This document shows, piece after piece, positions 18,986 to 26,919 of a DNA stretch of 41,541 bases; within the stretch, counting starts at the first letter, position 1; every line of letters begins with the position of its first letter. This DNA comes from Hydrogenophaga sp. (GTDB taxonomy: Bacteria; Pseudomonadota; Gammaproteobacteria; Burkholderiales; Burkholderiaceae_C), in assembly GCF_019264445.1 (NCBI RefSeq), contig NZ_JAHVAB010000014.1, positions 1-41,541 of the forward strand, written 5' to 3'. Position numbers and translations under genes: made by a program. Below the pieces are notes generated by a model that was not told where the DNA came from, did not search any database, and saw only the letters and a list, made by a program, of their open reading frames with translations.

Positions 18986-19723
18986 TTAGCCGTTCATGCT
19001 CAGCAGCTGGCTGGCGGTCTTGTCGTTGGTTTCGCCGTTCTGCAGCATGCGCATCTGCGTCTCGAACTGGCGGGCCACGGCGATCATTCCGATCATGGCC
19101 TCCATGGGGTTGACGTTGGAGCCCTCGAGTGCGCCGTCCTGCAGGCGGGCCACGTCGCTGGCGGGCAGCGGGTCGCCCTGGGGGCCACGAAACAGGCCGT
19201 CTTCGCTGCGGCGCAGCGGGTTGTCTGCGTCGGGCACGACCATCTTGAGCCGGCCCACGTTCTGCGGCGGTTGTGCACCGATGCTGGCGGTGATGGTGCC
19301 GTCGCTGCCGATGTCCACCCGAGCGCCTTCGGGAATCACGATCGGGCCGCCGTCGCCCAGCATGGGCAGGCCCTGAGCGCTCACCAGCGTGCCGTCCTGG
19401 TTCACCTCCAGCGCACCGGCGCGCGTGTAGGCCTCGGTGCCGTCCAGACCCTGCACGGCGAAGTAGGCGTTGCCGCGCGCGGCCACGTCGAGCTTGTTGC
19501 CGGTGGAGGTGATGGCGCCCGGCAGGTCCGAATGACCGGGCGTGGCTTCCAGCGCAAACACGCGCGTGCTCGCACCGTCGCCGCGCACCGGCACGGCGCG
19601 AAAGGTGGAGAGCTCGGCGCGAAACCCCGCGGTGGACACGTTGGCCAGGTTGTTGGCCAACACCTGCTGGCGGTACTGCGCCGCGTTGGCGCCCGTCATC
19701 GCGGTGTAGATCATCTTGTCCAT
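18986..19723 (-). CDS. flgF: Flagellar proximal rod protein FlgF
   Basis: A proximal rod subunit of 245 residues (enteric about 251). The N-terminus has MDKMIYTAMTGANAAQYRQQ and VLANNLANVSTAGFRAELS. The C-terminal helix region has EGSNVNPMEAMIGMIAVARQ. It is distinguished from FlgG by its shorter body and the FETQMRML ending in place of the AYEMN helix. It is located in the usual order between flgE and flgG, with gaps of 43 and 25 bases. Confidence 0.97.
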   Translation of the reverse strand: MDKMIYTAMTGANAAQYRQQVLANNLANVSTAGFRAELSTFRAVPVRGDGASTRVFALEATPGHSDLPGAITSTGNKLDVAARGNAYFAVQGLDGTEAYTRAGALEVNQDGTLVSAQGLPMLGDGGPIVIPEGARVDIGSDGTITASIGAQPPQNVGRLKMVVPDADNPLRRSEDGLFRGPQGDPLPASDVARLQDGALEGSNVNPMEAMIGMIAVARQFETQMRMLQNGETNDKTASQLLSMNG

Positions 19724-19766
19724 GCGGGACTCCTTGACATTTCAAATGGCGCAGCGCGGCGGGGGG

Positions 19767-20987
19767 TTACCTCATGTTGAGCAGCGTGCTCAACACCTGG
19801 TCCTGTGTCTTGATCGTCTGCGCGTTGGCCTGGTAGGCGCGCTGCGCGGTCATCATGTTCACCAGCTCGGCCGTGAGGTCGACGTTGGAGTCTTCCAGCG
19901 CCCCTGCGCGGATGCTGCCGAAGTTGCCGGCACCGGGTTCGCCGCGCACCGGTTCGCCAGAGGCAAACGTGGCCGACCAGTTGCCACCGCTCGAAGGCGA
20001 CAGGCCTTGTGAGTTGCGGAAGTTCACCAGCGCCACCTGGCCGGCGGCGCGCGTCTCGCCGTTCGAATAGCGGCCCGTGACCACGCCGGATTCGTCGATG
20101 TTCAGGCCCACGAACTCGCCGGGGAAATAGCCATCCTGGTCCAGGTCGTGGATGGCGAAGTCGGTGCCGAACTGGCTGGCGGCCGTCAGGTCGAGCGTGA
20201 CGGGGAAGGTCACGGCCGGGTCGTTGGGCGAGGTCAGCGTGATGGTGGGCGGCGGCGTGATGGACGCGGGGTCGATCGTGCCGTCGGCGTTGAAGTTCAG
20301 GTTGACCGGGGGTGCCAGGGGCGCGAGCGCGCCACCGTTGACGCTGGCGTACACCTCCCAGGTGTTGTTGGCCGTTTTGGTGAAGGCCAGGCCCACCGGC
20401 ACTTCCATGCCCTGGGGGTCGTAGGCCACCAGCGAGGTGCCGTAGGTGGTGACCGGCGTGGGCGGCGTGACGCTGGCCGCAATGGGTGCGCGCGCATCCA
20501 GGTTGAACTGGGCGACCACACTGCTGGTCTGGCGCGCGGGAATCGGTGCGCCGGTGGGCAGCGTGAGCGGCTGCGCATCAAAGCTCAGGCGGTTGCCATC
20601 GGCATCGGTGGGGTAGCCCATGAGCTGGCCACCCTGCTGGTTGATGATGTTGCCCTCGCGGTCCAGCTTGAACATGCCGGCGCGGGTGTAGGCCAGCGTG
20701 CCGTTGGGCTGCTGCACTTCAAAGAAGCCGTTGCCGTTGATGGCGAGGTCCAGGTCGTTGCCCGTCACGGTGATGTTGCCCTGCGTGAACATCTGCGAGA
20801 CGGTGGCCACCGTCACGCCAATGCCCTTGTTGGCTCCGCCGGAGTTGATCGAGCTGGCGTAGAGCTCGGCGAATTCGGCGCGCGAGCTCTTCATGCCGAC
20901 CGTGTTGGCGTTGGCGATGTTGTGGCCGATCACGTCGAGGTTGCGGCTGGCGCTGTTGAGGCCGGAGAGTCCTTGCTGGAATGCCAT
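19767..20987 (-). CDS. flgE: Flagellar hook protein FlgE
   Basis: The subunit of the hook, the universal joint between rod and filament. The N-terminus MAFQQGLSGLNSASRNLDVI continues into GHNIANANTVGMKSSRAEFA. The C-terminus has EDSNVDLTAELVNMMTAQRA (YQANAQTIKTQD). At 406 residues it is close to the enteric 402. Domain D1 motifs (LAYTRAGMFKLDREGNI) are visible. No Sec signal is present, as expected of a type III substrate. Hook assembly needs the FlgD cap, encoded 56 bases upstream. Confidence 0.98.
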   Translation of the reverse strand: MAFQQGLSGLNSASRNLDVIGHNIANANTVGMKSSRAEFAELYASSINSGGANKGIGVTVATVSQMFTQGNITVTGNDLDLAINGNGFFEVQQPNGTLAYTRAGMFKLDREGNIINQQGGQLMGYPTDADGNRLSFDAQPLTLPTGAPIPARQTSSVVAQFNLDARAPIAASVTPPTPVTTYGTSLVAYDPQGMEVPVGLAFTKTANNTWEVYASVNGGALAPLAPPVNLNFNADGTIDPASITPPPTITLTSPNDPAVTFPVTLDLTAASQFGTDFAIHDLDQDGYFPGEFVGLNIDESGVVTGRYSNGETRAAGQVALVNFRNSQGLSPSSGGNWSATFASGEPVRGEPGAGNFGSIRAGALEDSNVDLTAELVNMMTAQRAYQANAQTIKTQDQVLSTLLNMR

Positions 20988-21043
20988 GGTGAGGTCCTTC
21001 GGGGAGTAAAGCGGGGTGTCTGTAAAGAAAGGGGTTCAGGCGT

Positions 21044-21712
21044 TCACATGAACGCGAGCACGTCGTTGTAGGCGCGGGTGCTGCCGTTTTCCAGCAGCAT
21101 GTAGATCGATCCGTTGGAGAAGCTCACGGAGTCGACCGAGAGGCGTTGCAGTGACACGGCATCGACGCGGGTGGCGCCATCGAAGGCGCGCACCTTGAAA
21201 CCCTTGACCGCAGCCGGGTCGACGCCCTTGGCGTTCGCGTCCCAGCTGAAGCCGTTGAGACCGCCGGAGAGCGCGCCCATCTCAATGGTGTCGAGCACTT
21301 CGCCATTGGTGCCCATCACGTCCACCTTCACATCGGTGGTCTTGGCATTGAGCGAGAACGCGGCCTTGCCCTGGCCGTCCTTGAAGGTGAGCGACTCGCC
21401 GGGCAGCAAGGCCTCGCGCCCGATGAGCGAGGTGCCTTGCAGCGCGGTGAGCGAGGAGAACTGCGTGGCCATGCCCTTGAGCGTGGCGTTGAGTTCCTGG
21501 ATGCCGCTGACCGTGTTGATCTGCGCCATCTGGGTCGTCATCTGCGCGTTGTCCATCGGGTTCATCGGGTCCTGGTTGTTGAGCTGCGCCACCAGCAGCT
21601 TGAGGAACCGGTCTTGCGAGGCCGCCGGGTCCATGTTGTTCTTGGCGGCGGTGCCGGTGGTGCTCCCGGGCGTGGTGCCCAGGGTGGAGGTGTCGATCGG
21701 CTGGATGAACAT
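21044..21712 (-). CDS. flgD: Flagellar hook cap / assembly scaffold FlgD
   Basis: A 222-residue scaffold that caps the growing hook. The N-terminal motif DRFLKLLVAQLNNQDPMNPM (DNAQMTTQMAQ) is diagnostic. The C-terminal half holds the Ig-like and tudor-like folds with ending LENGSTRAYNDVLAFM. An N-terminal Thr/Gly-rich tail serves export. It is placed between flgC and flgE as in most proteobacteria. Confidence 0.97.
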   Translation of the reverse strand: MFIQPIDTSTLGTTPGSTTGTAAKNNMDPAASQDRFLKLLVAQLNNQDPMNPMDNAQMTTQMAQINTVSGIQELNATLKGMATQFSSLTALQGTSLIGREALLPGESLTFKDGQGKAAFSLNAKTTDVKVDVMGTNGEVLDTIEMGALSGGLNGFSWDANAKGVDPAAVKGFKVRAFDGATRVDAVSLQRLSVDSVSFSNGSIYMLLENGSTRAYNDVLAFM

Positions 21713-21741
21713 GGGTCAGGTCCTGTGGAGGTGCGACGGGC

Positions 21742-22146
21742 TCACTGCCCCATCTGGAGGGTCTTGAGCAACAGCGACTTGGCCGTGTTCATGACCTCGA
21801 CGTTGTTCTGGTACGAGCGCGAGGCCGAGATCATGTTGACCATCTCCTCGACCGGGTTCACGTTGGCGTGGGTCACGTAGCCATCGGCATCGGCGCTGGG
21901 GTGCGTGGGGTTGTGCACGCGGCGCCCGGGGGCATCGCTCTCCACGATGTTCTGCACCTTCACGCCGGCGCTGCCGTCGTTGCCCATGGGCTGCGTCTGG
22001 AACAGGATGTGGCGGGCCTTGTAGGTCTGGCCATCGGGCCCGGCCACCGCATCGGCGTTGGCCAGGTTGCTGGCCACCACGTTGAGGCGCTGCGACTGGG
22101 CGCTGACCGCACTGCCTGATACACCGAAGATGGAAAACATCGACAT
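21742..22146 (-). CDS. flgC: Flagellar proximal rod protein FlgC
   Basis: A proximal rod subunit of 134 residues, exactly the enteric length. The start is ATG 22146 (MSMFSIFGVS), chosen because GAAAGGAAG lies about 7 bases upstream. An in-frame extension of 7 codons exists but would begin at a GTG inside that ribosome-binding region. The rod motif LNVVASNLANADAVAGPDGQ and the C-terminal NPVEEMVNMISASRSYQNNV are clear. It is separated from flgB by a 135-base gap carrying a hairpin element. Confidence 0.97.
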   Translation of the reverse strand: MSMFSIFGVSGSAVSAQSQRLNVVASNLANADAVAGPDGQTYKARHILFQTQPMGNDGSAGVKVQNIVESDAPGRRVHNPTHPSADADGYVTHANVNPVEEMVNMISASRSYQNNVEVMNTAKSLLLKTLQMGQ

Positions 22147-22197
22147 AAGTGACTTCCTTTCAACCACGCATCGCGCGAAGTGATGCAGACCAGAAAC

Positions 22198-22272
22198 ACC
22201 GCGGAACCGGCTTTGCCGGACCGCTGGTGTTGCCCCCCTCGAGGGGGGTGGCGCCGAAGGCGACGCAGGGGG
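22198..22272. repeat. Intergenic three-hairpin element between flgB and flgC (copy 3)
   Basis: Stem 1 is GCGG-AA-CCGGC-TTT-GCCGG-A-CCGC (22201-22224), stem 2 CCCCCC-TCGA-GGGGGG, stem 3 CGCC-GAA-GGCG, then a G-run. It has the same order and orientation on the plus strand as the other copies. It lies just after the flgB stop, inside the flg operon. Confidence 0.87.
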
Positions 22273-22281
22273 TGTTCATAT

Positions 22282-22695
22282 TTATTGGCCGGTGATAGCG
22301 CTGAGCATCGTTTTGACGTGGCCGTTGATGAAGCGCAGCGTGGACTCGTAGCGCACGCTGTTGTCCACGAAGTTGGCGCGTTCGCGGTCGAGGTCGACCG
22401 AGTTGCCGTCCTGGCTGGGCTGGGTCTGCACCGTGTAGGCCAGGTCGGGATGGGGTGCACCAGCGCTGGTGGTGCCCAGGCGCATGTGCATCGCGCTGGT
22501 CTGGGTCACGCCGGCCGCGCCACCGTTCTGCATGCCCGATGCGTTCTTGAGCGCGGCGGCGAAATCGAAATCGCGCGCCACGTAGCCGGGCGTGTCCGCG
22601 TTGGCGATGTTGCTGGCAATCACCTGCTGGCGCTGCGAACGCAACAGCAGGGCATTGGAGTGAAAGTCCAAGCGGCCGGTCATCTGTTCAAGCAT
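22282..22695 (-). CDS. flgB: Flagellar proximal rod protein FlgB
   Basis: A proximal rod subunit and first gene of the flg operon. The start is ATG 22695 (MLEQMTGRLDFH) with GGAG 8 bases upstream; a TTG two codons earlier is less likely. It has 137 residues (enteric 138). The rod signature LRSQRQQVIASNIANADTPG is followed by YVARDFDF, and the C-terminal helix has ANFVDNSVRYESTLRFINGH. It is transcribed away from flgA. Confidence 0.97.
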   Translation of the reverse strand: MLEQMTGRLDFHSNALLLRSQRQQVIASNIANADTPGYVARDFDFAAALKNASGMQNGGAAGVTQTSAMHMRLGTTSAGAPHPDLAYTVQTQPSQDGNSVDLDRERANFVDNSVRYESTLRFINGHVKTMLSAITGQ

Positions 22696-22935
22696 CGTCA
22701 ACTCCAGCGGGGTTTCGGGGCCGGCACAAGCGTCCAGAAGAAGGGCGCCCGATACCGGGGGTTGGAGGAATTATGAAAATCTTGAGGGTCGGCAATGGCC
22801 GGAACAAGCGCCGCTTTGCAAGCCATTTCCCGCCTTTGTCCGCCCGGGCCCCGGCCTACAGTGCAGCCCTGAACCCAAGGCCCGCGCCCCCACCGCGCCC
22901 GCCTTGAACGCCCGCTCACCCACCGGAGTCCGCCC
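22696..22935. promoter_or_regulatory. Divergent control region between flgB and flgA
   Basis: A 240-base spacer from which the flgB operon (minus) and flgA (plus) diverge. This is where FlhDC-activated class II promoters are expected from the enteric model. I found no convincing sigma-28 or sigma-54 promoter here, and I cannot place FlhDC boxes by eye. An AT-richer patch at 22768-22784 (GAATTATGAAAATCTTG) is the most promoter-like stretch. Confidence 0.55.
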
Positions 22936-23661
22936 ATGCGACCGACGCTGCACCGACTGCTCGCCGCCTGCGCCCTGGCCCTGCTTTTGCCGGGGCTGGG
23001 CGTGGCGCACGCCACCTCGCAAACCGACGAGCTGGAAAAAACCGCCCGCGACTGGCTGCAGCCCGCGCTGGAAGCCGCGGTGCCCCAGGACGCCACCACG
23101 CCCCTGCGCACCGAAATCGTCATGGGCTCGCTCGATTCGCGCCTGCGCCTGGCGCCCTGCGCCCGGGTGGAGCCCCACCTGCCGGCGGGCTCGCGCCTGT
23201 GGGGCCGCAGCCGCATCGGCCTGCGCTGCCTTGAAGGCAGCTCGCGCTGGAATGTGTATGTGCCCGTCACCATCAAGGCCTTTGGCCCCGCCTGGGTGAT
23301 CAAGCGCCCGGTGGACGCCGGCGCCACCCTCACTCAAGAAGACGCCGAACTGGTCGAAGTCGACTGGGCGGCCAGCCCGGTCACCGTGCTGGCCCGGGCC
23401 GACATGTGGGTCGGCCAGCAAACCGCCTTCGCCCTCACGCCGGGGCTGGCGATCCGCCAGAACATGGTGCGCCCGGCCAAGGCGTTTGCCGCGGGCGACC
23501 AGGTGCGGGTCAACAGCAGCGGCAGCGGGTTCAGCATTTCGGTGACAGGCCTGGCGCTCACCGCCGGGCTGGTGGGCCAGTCGGCCCGCATCCGGTTGCC
23601 GGGCGGGCGGGTCGTCACCGGTCTGGTGCAGGAAGACCAGACCGTTGAGATGTCGCTGTGA
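22936..23661 (+). CDS. flgA: Flagellar P-ring assembly chaperone FlgA
   Basis: A periplasmic chaperone for FlgI. The Sec signal peptide spans about residues 1-26 (LLAACALALLLPG, cleavage near AHA). The C-terminal SAF domain (about residues 115-240) contains KRPVDAGATLTQEDAELVEV and PGLAIRQNMVRPAKAFAAGD, and ends GLVQEDQTVEMSL. It has 241 residues (enteric 219). It diverges from flgB, the arrangement seen in enteric bacteria. It is followed 131 bases later by flgM, which has its own promoter. Confidence 0.97.
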   Translation: MRPTLHRLLAACALALLLPGLGVAHATSQTDELEKTARDWLQPALEAAVPQDATTPLRTEIVMGSLDSRLRLAPCARVEPHLPAGSRLWGRSRIGLRCLEGSSRWNVYVPVTIKAFGPAWVIKRPVDAGATLTQEDAELVEVDWAASPVTVLARADMWVGQQTAFALTPGLAIRQNMVRPAKAFAAGDQVRVNSSGSGFSISVTGLALTAGLVGQSARIRLPGGRVVTGLVQEDQTVEMSL

Positions 23662-23725
23662 GCCGGACATCCGTACTGGCTCCGCCGGCGTGACGGAATG
23701 CCCAAACCGACGCGCAAAAAATGCC

Positions 23726-23752
23726 TAAAGTCCGTTCAGGTCAGGTCGATAG
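23726..23752 (+). promoter_or_regulatory. Sigma-28 (FliA) promoter of flgM
   Basis: TAAAGTCC at 23726-23733, 11 bases, then GTCGATAG at 23745-23752, against the enteric consensus TAAAGTTT-N11-GCCGATAA. It is 41 bases before the flgM start. The spacing is exact and 12 of 16 positions match. Confidence 0.9.
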
Positions 23753-23792
23753 TTCTCACACATCACCCTGACTACGGGGTTTGGAGCGTGAA

Positions 23793-24113
23793 ATGAAAGT
23801 CGATTCGTCACCCGATTCCTATATTGGTTCCGTGGCCGGTGGTCCCCAGAAGGCCGCCGACAAGCCCGCAGCGAGCGCCGAACTGGCGGCCGCCGCAGGC
23901 ACCCCCACGGCCAAGCCCCAGGGCGTGACCGTCACCCTGTCGCCCTCCACCGTCTCGGCCATGGGCTCGGGCGGCAGCGAGGTCTTCAACAGTGAAAAAG
24001 TGGAAGCCATGAAGCAGGCGATTGCCAGCGGCAGCTTCCAGGTCAACGCCGAAGCCATCGCCGACAAGATGCTGGCCAACGCCGCCGAAATGCTCAACGG
24101 CGGCCGAGCCTGA
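23793..24113 (+). CDS. flgM: Anti-sigma-28 factor FlgM
   Basis: Binds FliA until the hook is complete, then leaves the cell through the flagellar export channel. The start is ATG 23793 (MKVDSSPDSYIG); a TTG four codons earlier extends the frame. The 106-residue protein has a disordered, Ala/Pro-rich N-terminal half and a C-terminal sigma-binding helical region (SEKVEAMKQAIASGSFQVNA then EAIADKMLANA), the family signature. It is preceded by a sigma-28 promoter, which gives the classical feedback loop. Confidence 0.95.
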   Translation: MKVDSSPDSYIGSVAGGPQKAADKPAASAELAAAAGTPTAKPQGVTVTLSPSTVSAMGSGGSEVFNSEKVEAMKQAIASGSFQVNAEAIADKMLANAAEMLNGGRA

Positions 24114-24139
24114 CCTACCCACCACCACCGGACCTCGCC

Positions 24140-24514
24140 ATGACCTTTGCCGCAACGACCTCCCACCCCTGGATCGGATCGCTGCAGGCCGAGCTCGATG
24201 CCTTGCAGGCGGCCCTGCTGCTGGGCGATGCGGCCGGTGTGGAGCGCGCCAGCGCGGCCATGCAGGCGGTGCTCCGGCAAGCGCCACGCGGCGCCGACAT
24301 GGCCAACCCCGAAAGCCCGCTGCACCGCGACACACAGGTGGCCGCGCAGCGTTTTGCCCAACTTCGCCAGGCTGTGCTGAGGGCCAACGCCCAGAACGAG
24401 CGCGCCCTGGGCAGCCTGCTTCCCCAGCAGGCCCTGCAGCGCCAGCCCACCTACGGCCGCATGGTCAAACCCTCATCGCTCGGCGGTGCCGGCCGGGGTT
24501 TCCTCTCGGCCTGA
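24140..24514 (+). CDS. flgN: Flagellar export chaperone FlgN-like protein
   Basis: A small helical cytoplasmic protein of 124 residues, 26 bases after flgM, the standard position of flgN, whose product escorts FlgK and FlgL to the export gate. The sequence is Ala/Leu/Gln-rich with two long amphipathic helices (about residues 14-50 and 65-105) and the weak family pattern LRANAQNERALGSLLPQQAL. FlgN is poorly conserved, so the call rests on context, size and this helix pattern. Confidence 0.83.
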   Translation: MTFAATTSHPWIGSLQAELDALQAALLLGDAAGVERASAAMQAVLRQAPRGADMANPESPLHRDTQVAAQRFAQLRQAVLRANAQNERALGSLLPQQALQRQPTYGRMVKPSSLGGAGRGFLSA

Positions 24515-24538
24515 CGCCCTCTTCCCCCAACGCTCCGG

Positions 24539-24554
24539 GCCGGCATCTGCCGGC
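24539..24554 (+). terminator. Hairpin after flgN
   Basis: GCCGGC-ATCT-GCCGGC at 24539-24554, followed by TTTCGCATTTCT, 25 bases after the flgN stop. A 6-pair GC stem with a broken T-run suggests termination of the flgMN transcript. Confidence 0.6.
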
Positions 24555-24583
24555 TTTCGCATTTCTGGAGTGCGCCATCTGAT

Positions 24584-24650
24584 AGGTCATTAGCTGACCT
24601 GATGCACACAACTTTTCAGCGCTCGGTCTTCTAACATCAGGGTTAACCCT
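24584..24650 (+). promoter_or_regulatory. Inverted repeat and palindrome before a small gene
   Basis: AGGTCA-TTAGC-TGACCT lies at 24584-24600, and a perfect 12-base palindrome AGGGTTAACCCT at 24639-24650 ends 3 bases before the ATG at 24654. The palindrome covers the place where a ribosome-binding site should be. Either could be a protein-binding operator; the second could also fold over the start. The controlling factor is unknown. Confidence 0.5.
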
Positions 24651-24653
24651 TAT

Positions 24654-24857
24654 ATGACCGACATGAACACCCTGATTCACACCGTGTGGACCCGACTGGC
24701 GCTGGCCGTCGACCACTTTTTCCAACGCGCGACCCCCGACGCATCGCCCGGGCTGGAGGCCTACCTCAGCACCGCCCAGAGCCTGCACCAGCTCGAAGAC
24801 ATGCAGCGACGCTGGGACCGCGCCCAACGTGGCCTGGCTTCCCATGGCGCACGTTGA
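24654..24857 (+). CDS. Small protein, possibly DUF3563 family
   Basis: A 67-residue protein with high third-position GC like its neighbours. It starts MTDMNTLIHTVW. The C-terminal pattern (E-A-Y-L, then L-x-x-L-E-x-M-Q-R-R-W) resembles DUF3563, a family of short Burkholderiales proteins ending in an AYL-x(6)-LE-x-RMR-like helix. The match is from memory and weak. No signal peptide or membrane segment is present. It overlaps nothing in front and runs into the next small gene without a clear gap. Confidence 0.55.
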   Translation: MTDMNTLIHTVWTRLALAVDHFFQRATPDASPGLEAYLSTAQSLHQLEDMQRRWDRAQRGLASHGAR

Positions 24858-24873
24858 CCCCGAGACCGACACC

Positions 24874-25068
24874 ATGATCGAACTGCTCAAATCCTATTTC
24901 CAGACACCCCAGTTCGCTGCGGGCACCCGCGTGAACCGCCTGCACAAAGGCAGCCTGGACCGCGTGGACGGCCGCGTCGTCGCCCAGACCGAGGCCGGCG
25001 TGCTGGTCGAATGGCCACGCAACGGCTGCGGCTGGGAACAACCCGGCGCACTCTGCCAGCAGGGTTGA
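24874..25068 (+). CDS. Small hypothetical protein
   Basis: I do not recognise this gene. From ATG 24874 it would be a 64-residue protein beginning MIELLKSYFQTPQF; starts at 24829 and 24844 are in frame but overlap or abut the preceding gene. Codon use has the strong third-position GC of the region, supporting real coding. The middle has a beta-rich pattern (GTRVNRLHKGSLDRVDGRVV then GVLVEWP) that could form a small barrel like an SH3 or KOW fold. Two cysteines lie near the end. It may be cotranscribed with the small gene before it. Confidence 0.55.
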   Translation: MIELLKSYFQTPQFAAGTRVNRLHKGSLDRVDGRVVAQTEAGVLVEWPRNGCGWEQPGALCQQG

Positions 25069-25071
25069 CAC

Positions 25072-25085
25072 CGCGCTGGTGCGCG
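25072..25085. terminator. Short GC hairpin between converging genes
   Basis: CGCGC-TGGT-GCGCG at 25072-25085, 3 bases after the plus-strand small gene and before the minus-strand glycosyltransferase stop. It is symmetrical, so it could serve either strand. There is no clear T-run. Confidence 0.35.
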
Positions 25086-25135
25086 TTCAAGCACCCGACG
25101 CCCGGCCACGCCCGGTCGCCCTCGAGCCGAAACCG

Positions 25136-26653
25136 CTACCGTGTCGCTTCAGGAGCGGTCGCAGGCAGCGGTGTCGGCACACCCGCTTCTCCCCGCACCT
25201 CCTCCACACGCCGGTAAAGACCCAGGCGGTAATGCTCTGAGAGCTTTTCGCCAAAACCGCGGCGAAACAGGCCGGTCTGGACAGGTTCGTCCGGATCGGG
25301 AATCTCGCCCAGCTTTTCCCATTCGCCGCCCAGATGCCCGATCCACTGGGCATGGTCGTTGGGGGCGAGCAGCACCACCTTGATCTCGTTGAGCTGCTGC
25401 CGGTTGAGCAGCCTGTGCTCGGCGTCGAAGGACTCCACGAAGACCCGCTCGGAATGCAAAAGCGACGCATACCACGCGGCCGACGACACCAGCATCGGCG
25501 ATGACCGCTGGTTGCCGCTCGACTGGGCCAGCTCGATAACACGGTCATGGGCACGCAGTTCCGCCAGCGAGTGGCCTGAGAGCAACTGCAGCGGGAGGCC
25601 CACCAGAAGCGCCGCCACCAGCAGCAGCCCGCGGGAGGCGATCAAACCCAGGGACACCAGGCCGCGGCCGCTGCCAAATGCCTGGCCGTGGTGAGACAAC
25701 AGCAGACCCAGGGGCAGCAGCAGCATCCAGCTGTAGTAAGTGGGAAAGCGCCCAAGGGCCAGAAACACCGTGGGCACGATCACCACCAGCAACAGCGTGC
25801 CCACAAGCAGGCGGCGGTCGGCGGTGGCCTGTTTCACCGAACGGCGAACGATGTCGACGACCAGCACCAAGGTGGCTGCCACCAGCAGATACAGGCTGGG
25901 ATCTTTGCTGTACGCCCCTGCCTCAATGTCCTTGAGAAAGCGCACCGAACGGAAAAATGGCTCGAAAAGGCCCAGATAGGCATAGATGAGCATCCACAGC
26001 CCGGCGCCCATCGAAGCAGCCACCCCAAGGGCGACCAGACCGGGCCGCCAGTCGCTCTGCGCCACCACGAACAGCACGGCCAGCAAGAGCATGAAGAACA
26101 CGAACACGTGCACGCCGGAGAGCGGGACCAGAAAGGCGCAACCCAAACCCAGCAGACCGCCACGCAGCCACGACCCGCTGCCGCGCGCCATGCCCAGGCA
26201 CACCAGAGACACCAGCAGGATGCCGGTGGGGTCGTAACGACCCGAGCGGTAGTTGAGCGTGGCGCTGTAGGCAAGAAATGCGATCAGCACGAACAAGGCC
26301 TGCCGCATGGCAGAAGGCCTGGGCTGCAACGAGGCTGCCGCCACCAGCAGCACCCACACGGCCAGCGCATATTCCAGCAGACCGAAGGAGCGTGCCTGCA
26401 GGATGCCGATGTCATGGACCTTCAGCCAGACCGCGAGCAACAGGGAATGCAGGGGTGCATTGCCGACCCACCACTGCGTCTCGTCCTGGAAGTACCAGGC
26501 CCGCGAGTTCATGAATCCCGTCTGGGCCAGATTCCAAGCGGGCTCGACGAACATCACCTCATCGTTCCACACGATCGGGAAGATCTCGATGGTGAAAAGA
26601 TTCAGCAGCACCAGCGCCAGGATCAGCGCCACCACCCAGCGGTTAACAGCCAT
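25136..26653 (-). CDS. Polytopic membrane protein, probable GT-C glycosyltransferase
   Basis: A 505-residue membrane protein with about ten hydrophobic segments in the first 420 residues and a soluble C-terminal domain. The start is ATG 26653 (MAVNRWVVAL) with GGGAG 8 bases upstream; an extension to 26692 is open. The first membrane segment is followed by an acidic pair, D31-E32 (WNDEVMFVEPAW). This is where ArnT-, PMT- and similar GT-C enzymes hold their catalytic acid, and they use lipid-linked sugars on the periplasmic side. No closer family is recognised. It sits between flagellar groups, so flagellin or surface glycan modification is possible, but it has its own strand and promoter and may be unrelated. 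Confidence 0.65.
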   Translation of the reverse strand: MAVNRWVVALILALVLLNLFTIEIFPIVWNDEVMFVEPAWNLAQTGFMNSRAWYFQDETQWWVGNAPLHSLLLAVWLKVHDIGILQARSFGLLEYALAVWVLLVAAASLQPRPSAMRQALFVLIAFLAYSATLNYRSGRYDPTGILLVSLVCLGMARGSGSWLRGGLLGLGCAFLVPLSGVHVFVFFMLLLAVLFVVAQSDWRPGLVALGVAASMGAGLWMLIYAYLGLFEPFFRSVRFLKDIEAGAYSKDPSLYLLVAATLVLVVDIVRRSVKQATADRRLLVGTLLLVVIVPTVFLALGRFPTYYSWMLLLPLGLLLSHHGQAFGSGRGLVSLGLIASRGLLLVAALLVGLPLQLLSGHSLAELRAHDRVIELAQSSGNQRSSPMLVSSAAWYASLLHSERVFVESFDAEHRLLNRQQLNEIKVVLLAPNDHAQWIGHLGGEWEKLGEIPDPDEPVQTGLFRRGFGEKLSEHYRLGLYRRVEEVRGEAGVPTPLPATAPEATR

Positions 26654-26815
26654 CGCATGCTCCCGTGTCGATCCCGTGGCGGAGTGAGACACACGCCCGG
26701 CAGGCCGCTCGATGGATGCGTCAGCGGCTGCAGCGCGATCTCAAGACAACCCGAAGCACTCTGAAGTCACGCGCTGTGGCGCGAGAACTCTGATGGATAA
26801 CTTAAGGTTGCACAC

Positions 26816-26844
26816 ATTTTGAGACATTCGCAACAGACTGACAA
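26816..26844 (-). promoter_or_regulatory. Candidate sigma-70 promoter for the glycosyltransferase gene
   Basis: On the minus strand TTGTCA (26839-26844), 17 bases, then CAAAAT (26816-26821): five of six and four of six consensus bases with ideal spacing. It lies 162 bases before the ATG, in the only AT-rich patch of the 266-base gap 26654-26919. Nothing else was recognised in that gap. Confidence 0.45.
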
Positions 26845-26919
26845 TGCCGTCAATCGCCGAGCGCCAGACGGTGGACGGGCGCGGGTTCGAGCGATCTGCA
26901 ACGGCTCGCCGTGGTGCGC

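Noticed and set aside
22768..22790. Sigma-70 promoter for flgB (CATAAT on the minus strand with TTGCCG upstream)
   Set aside because: The spacing between the two hexamers is about 14 bases, too short for a normal promoter.
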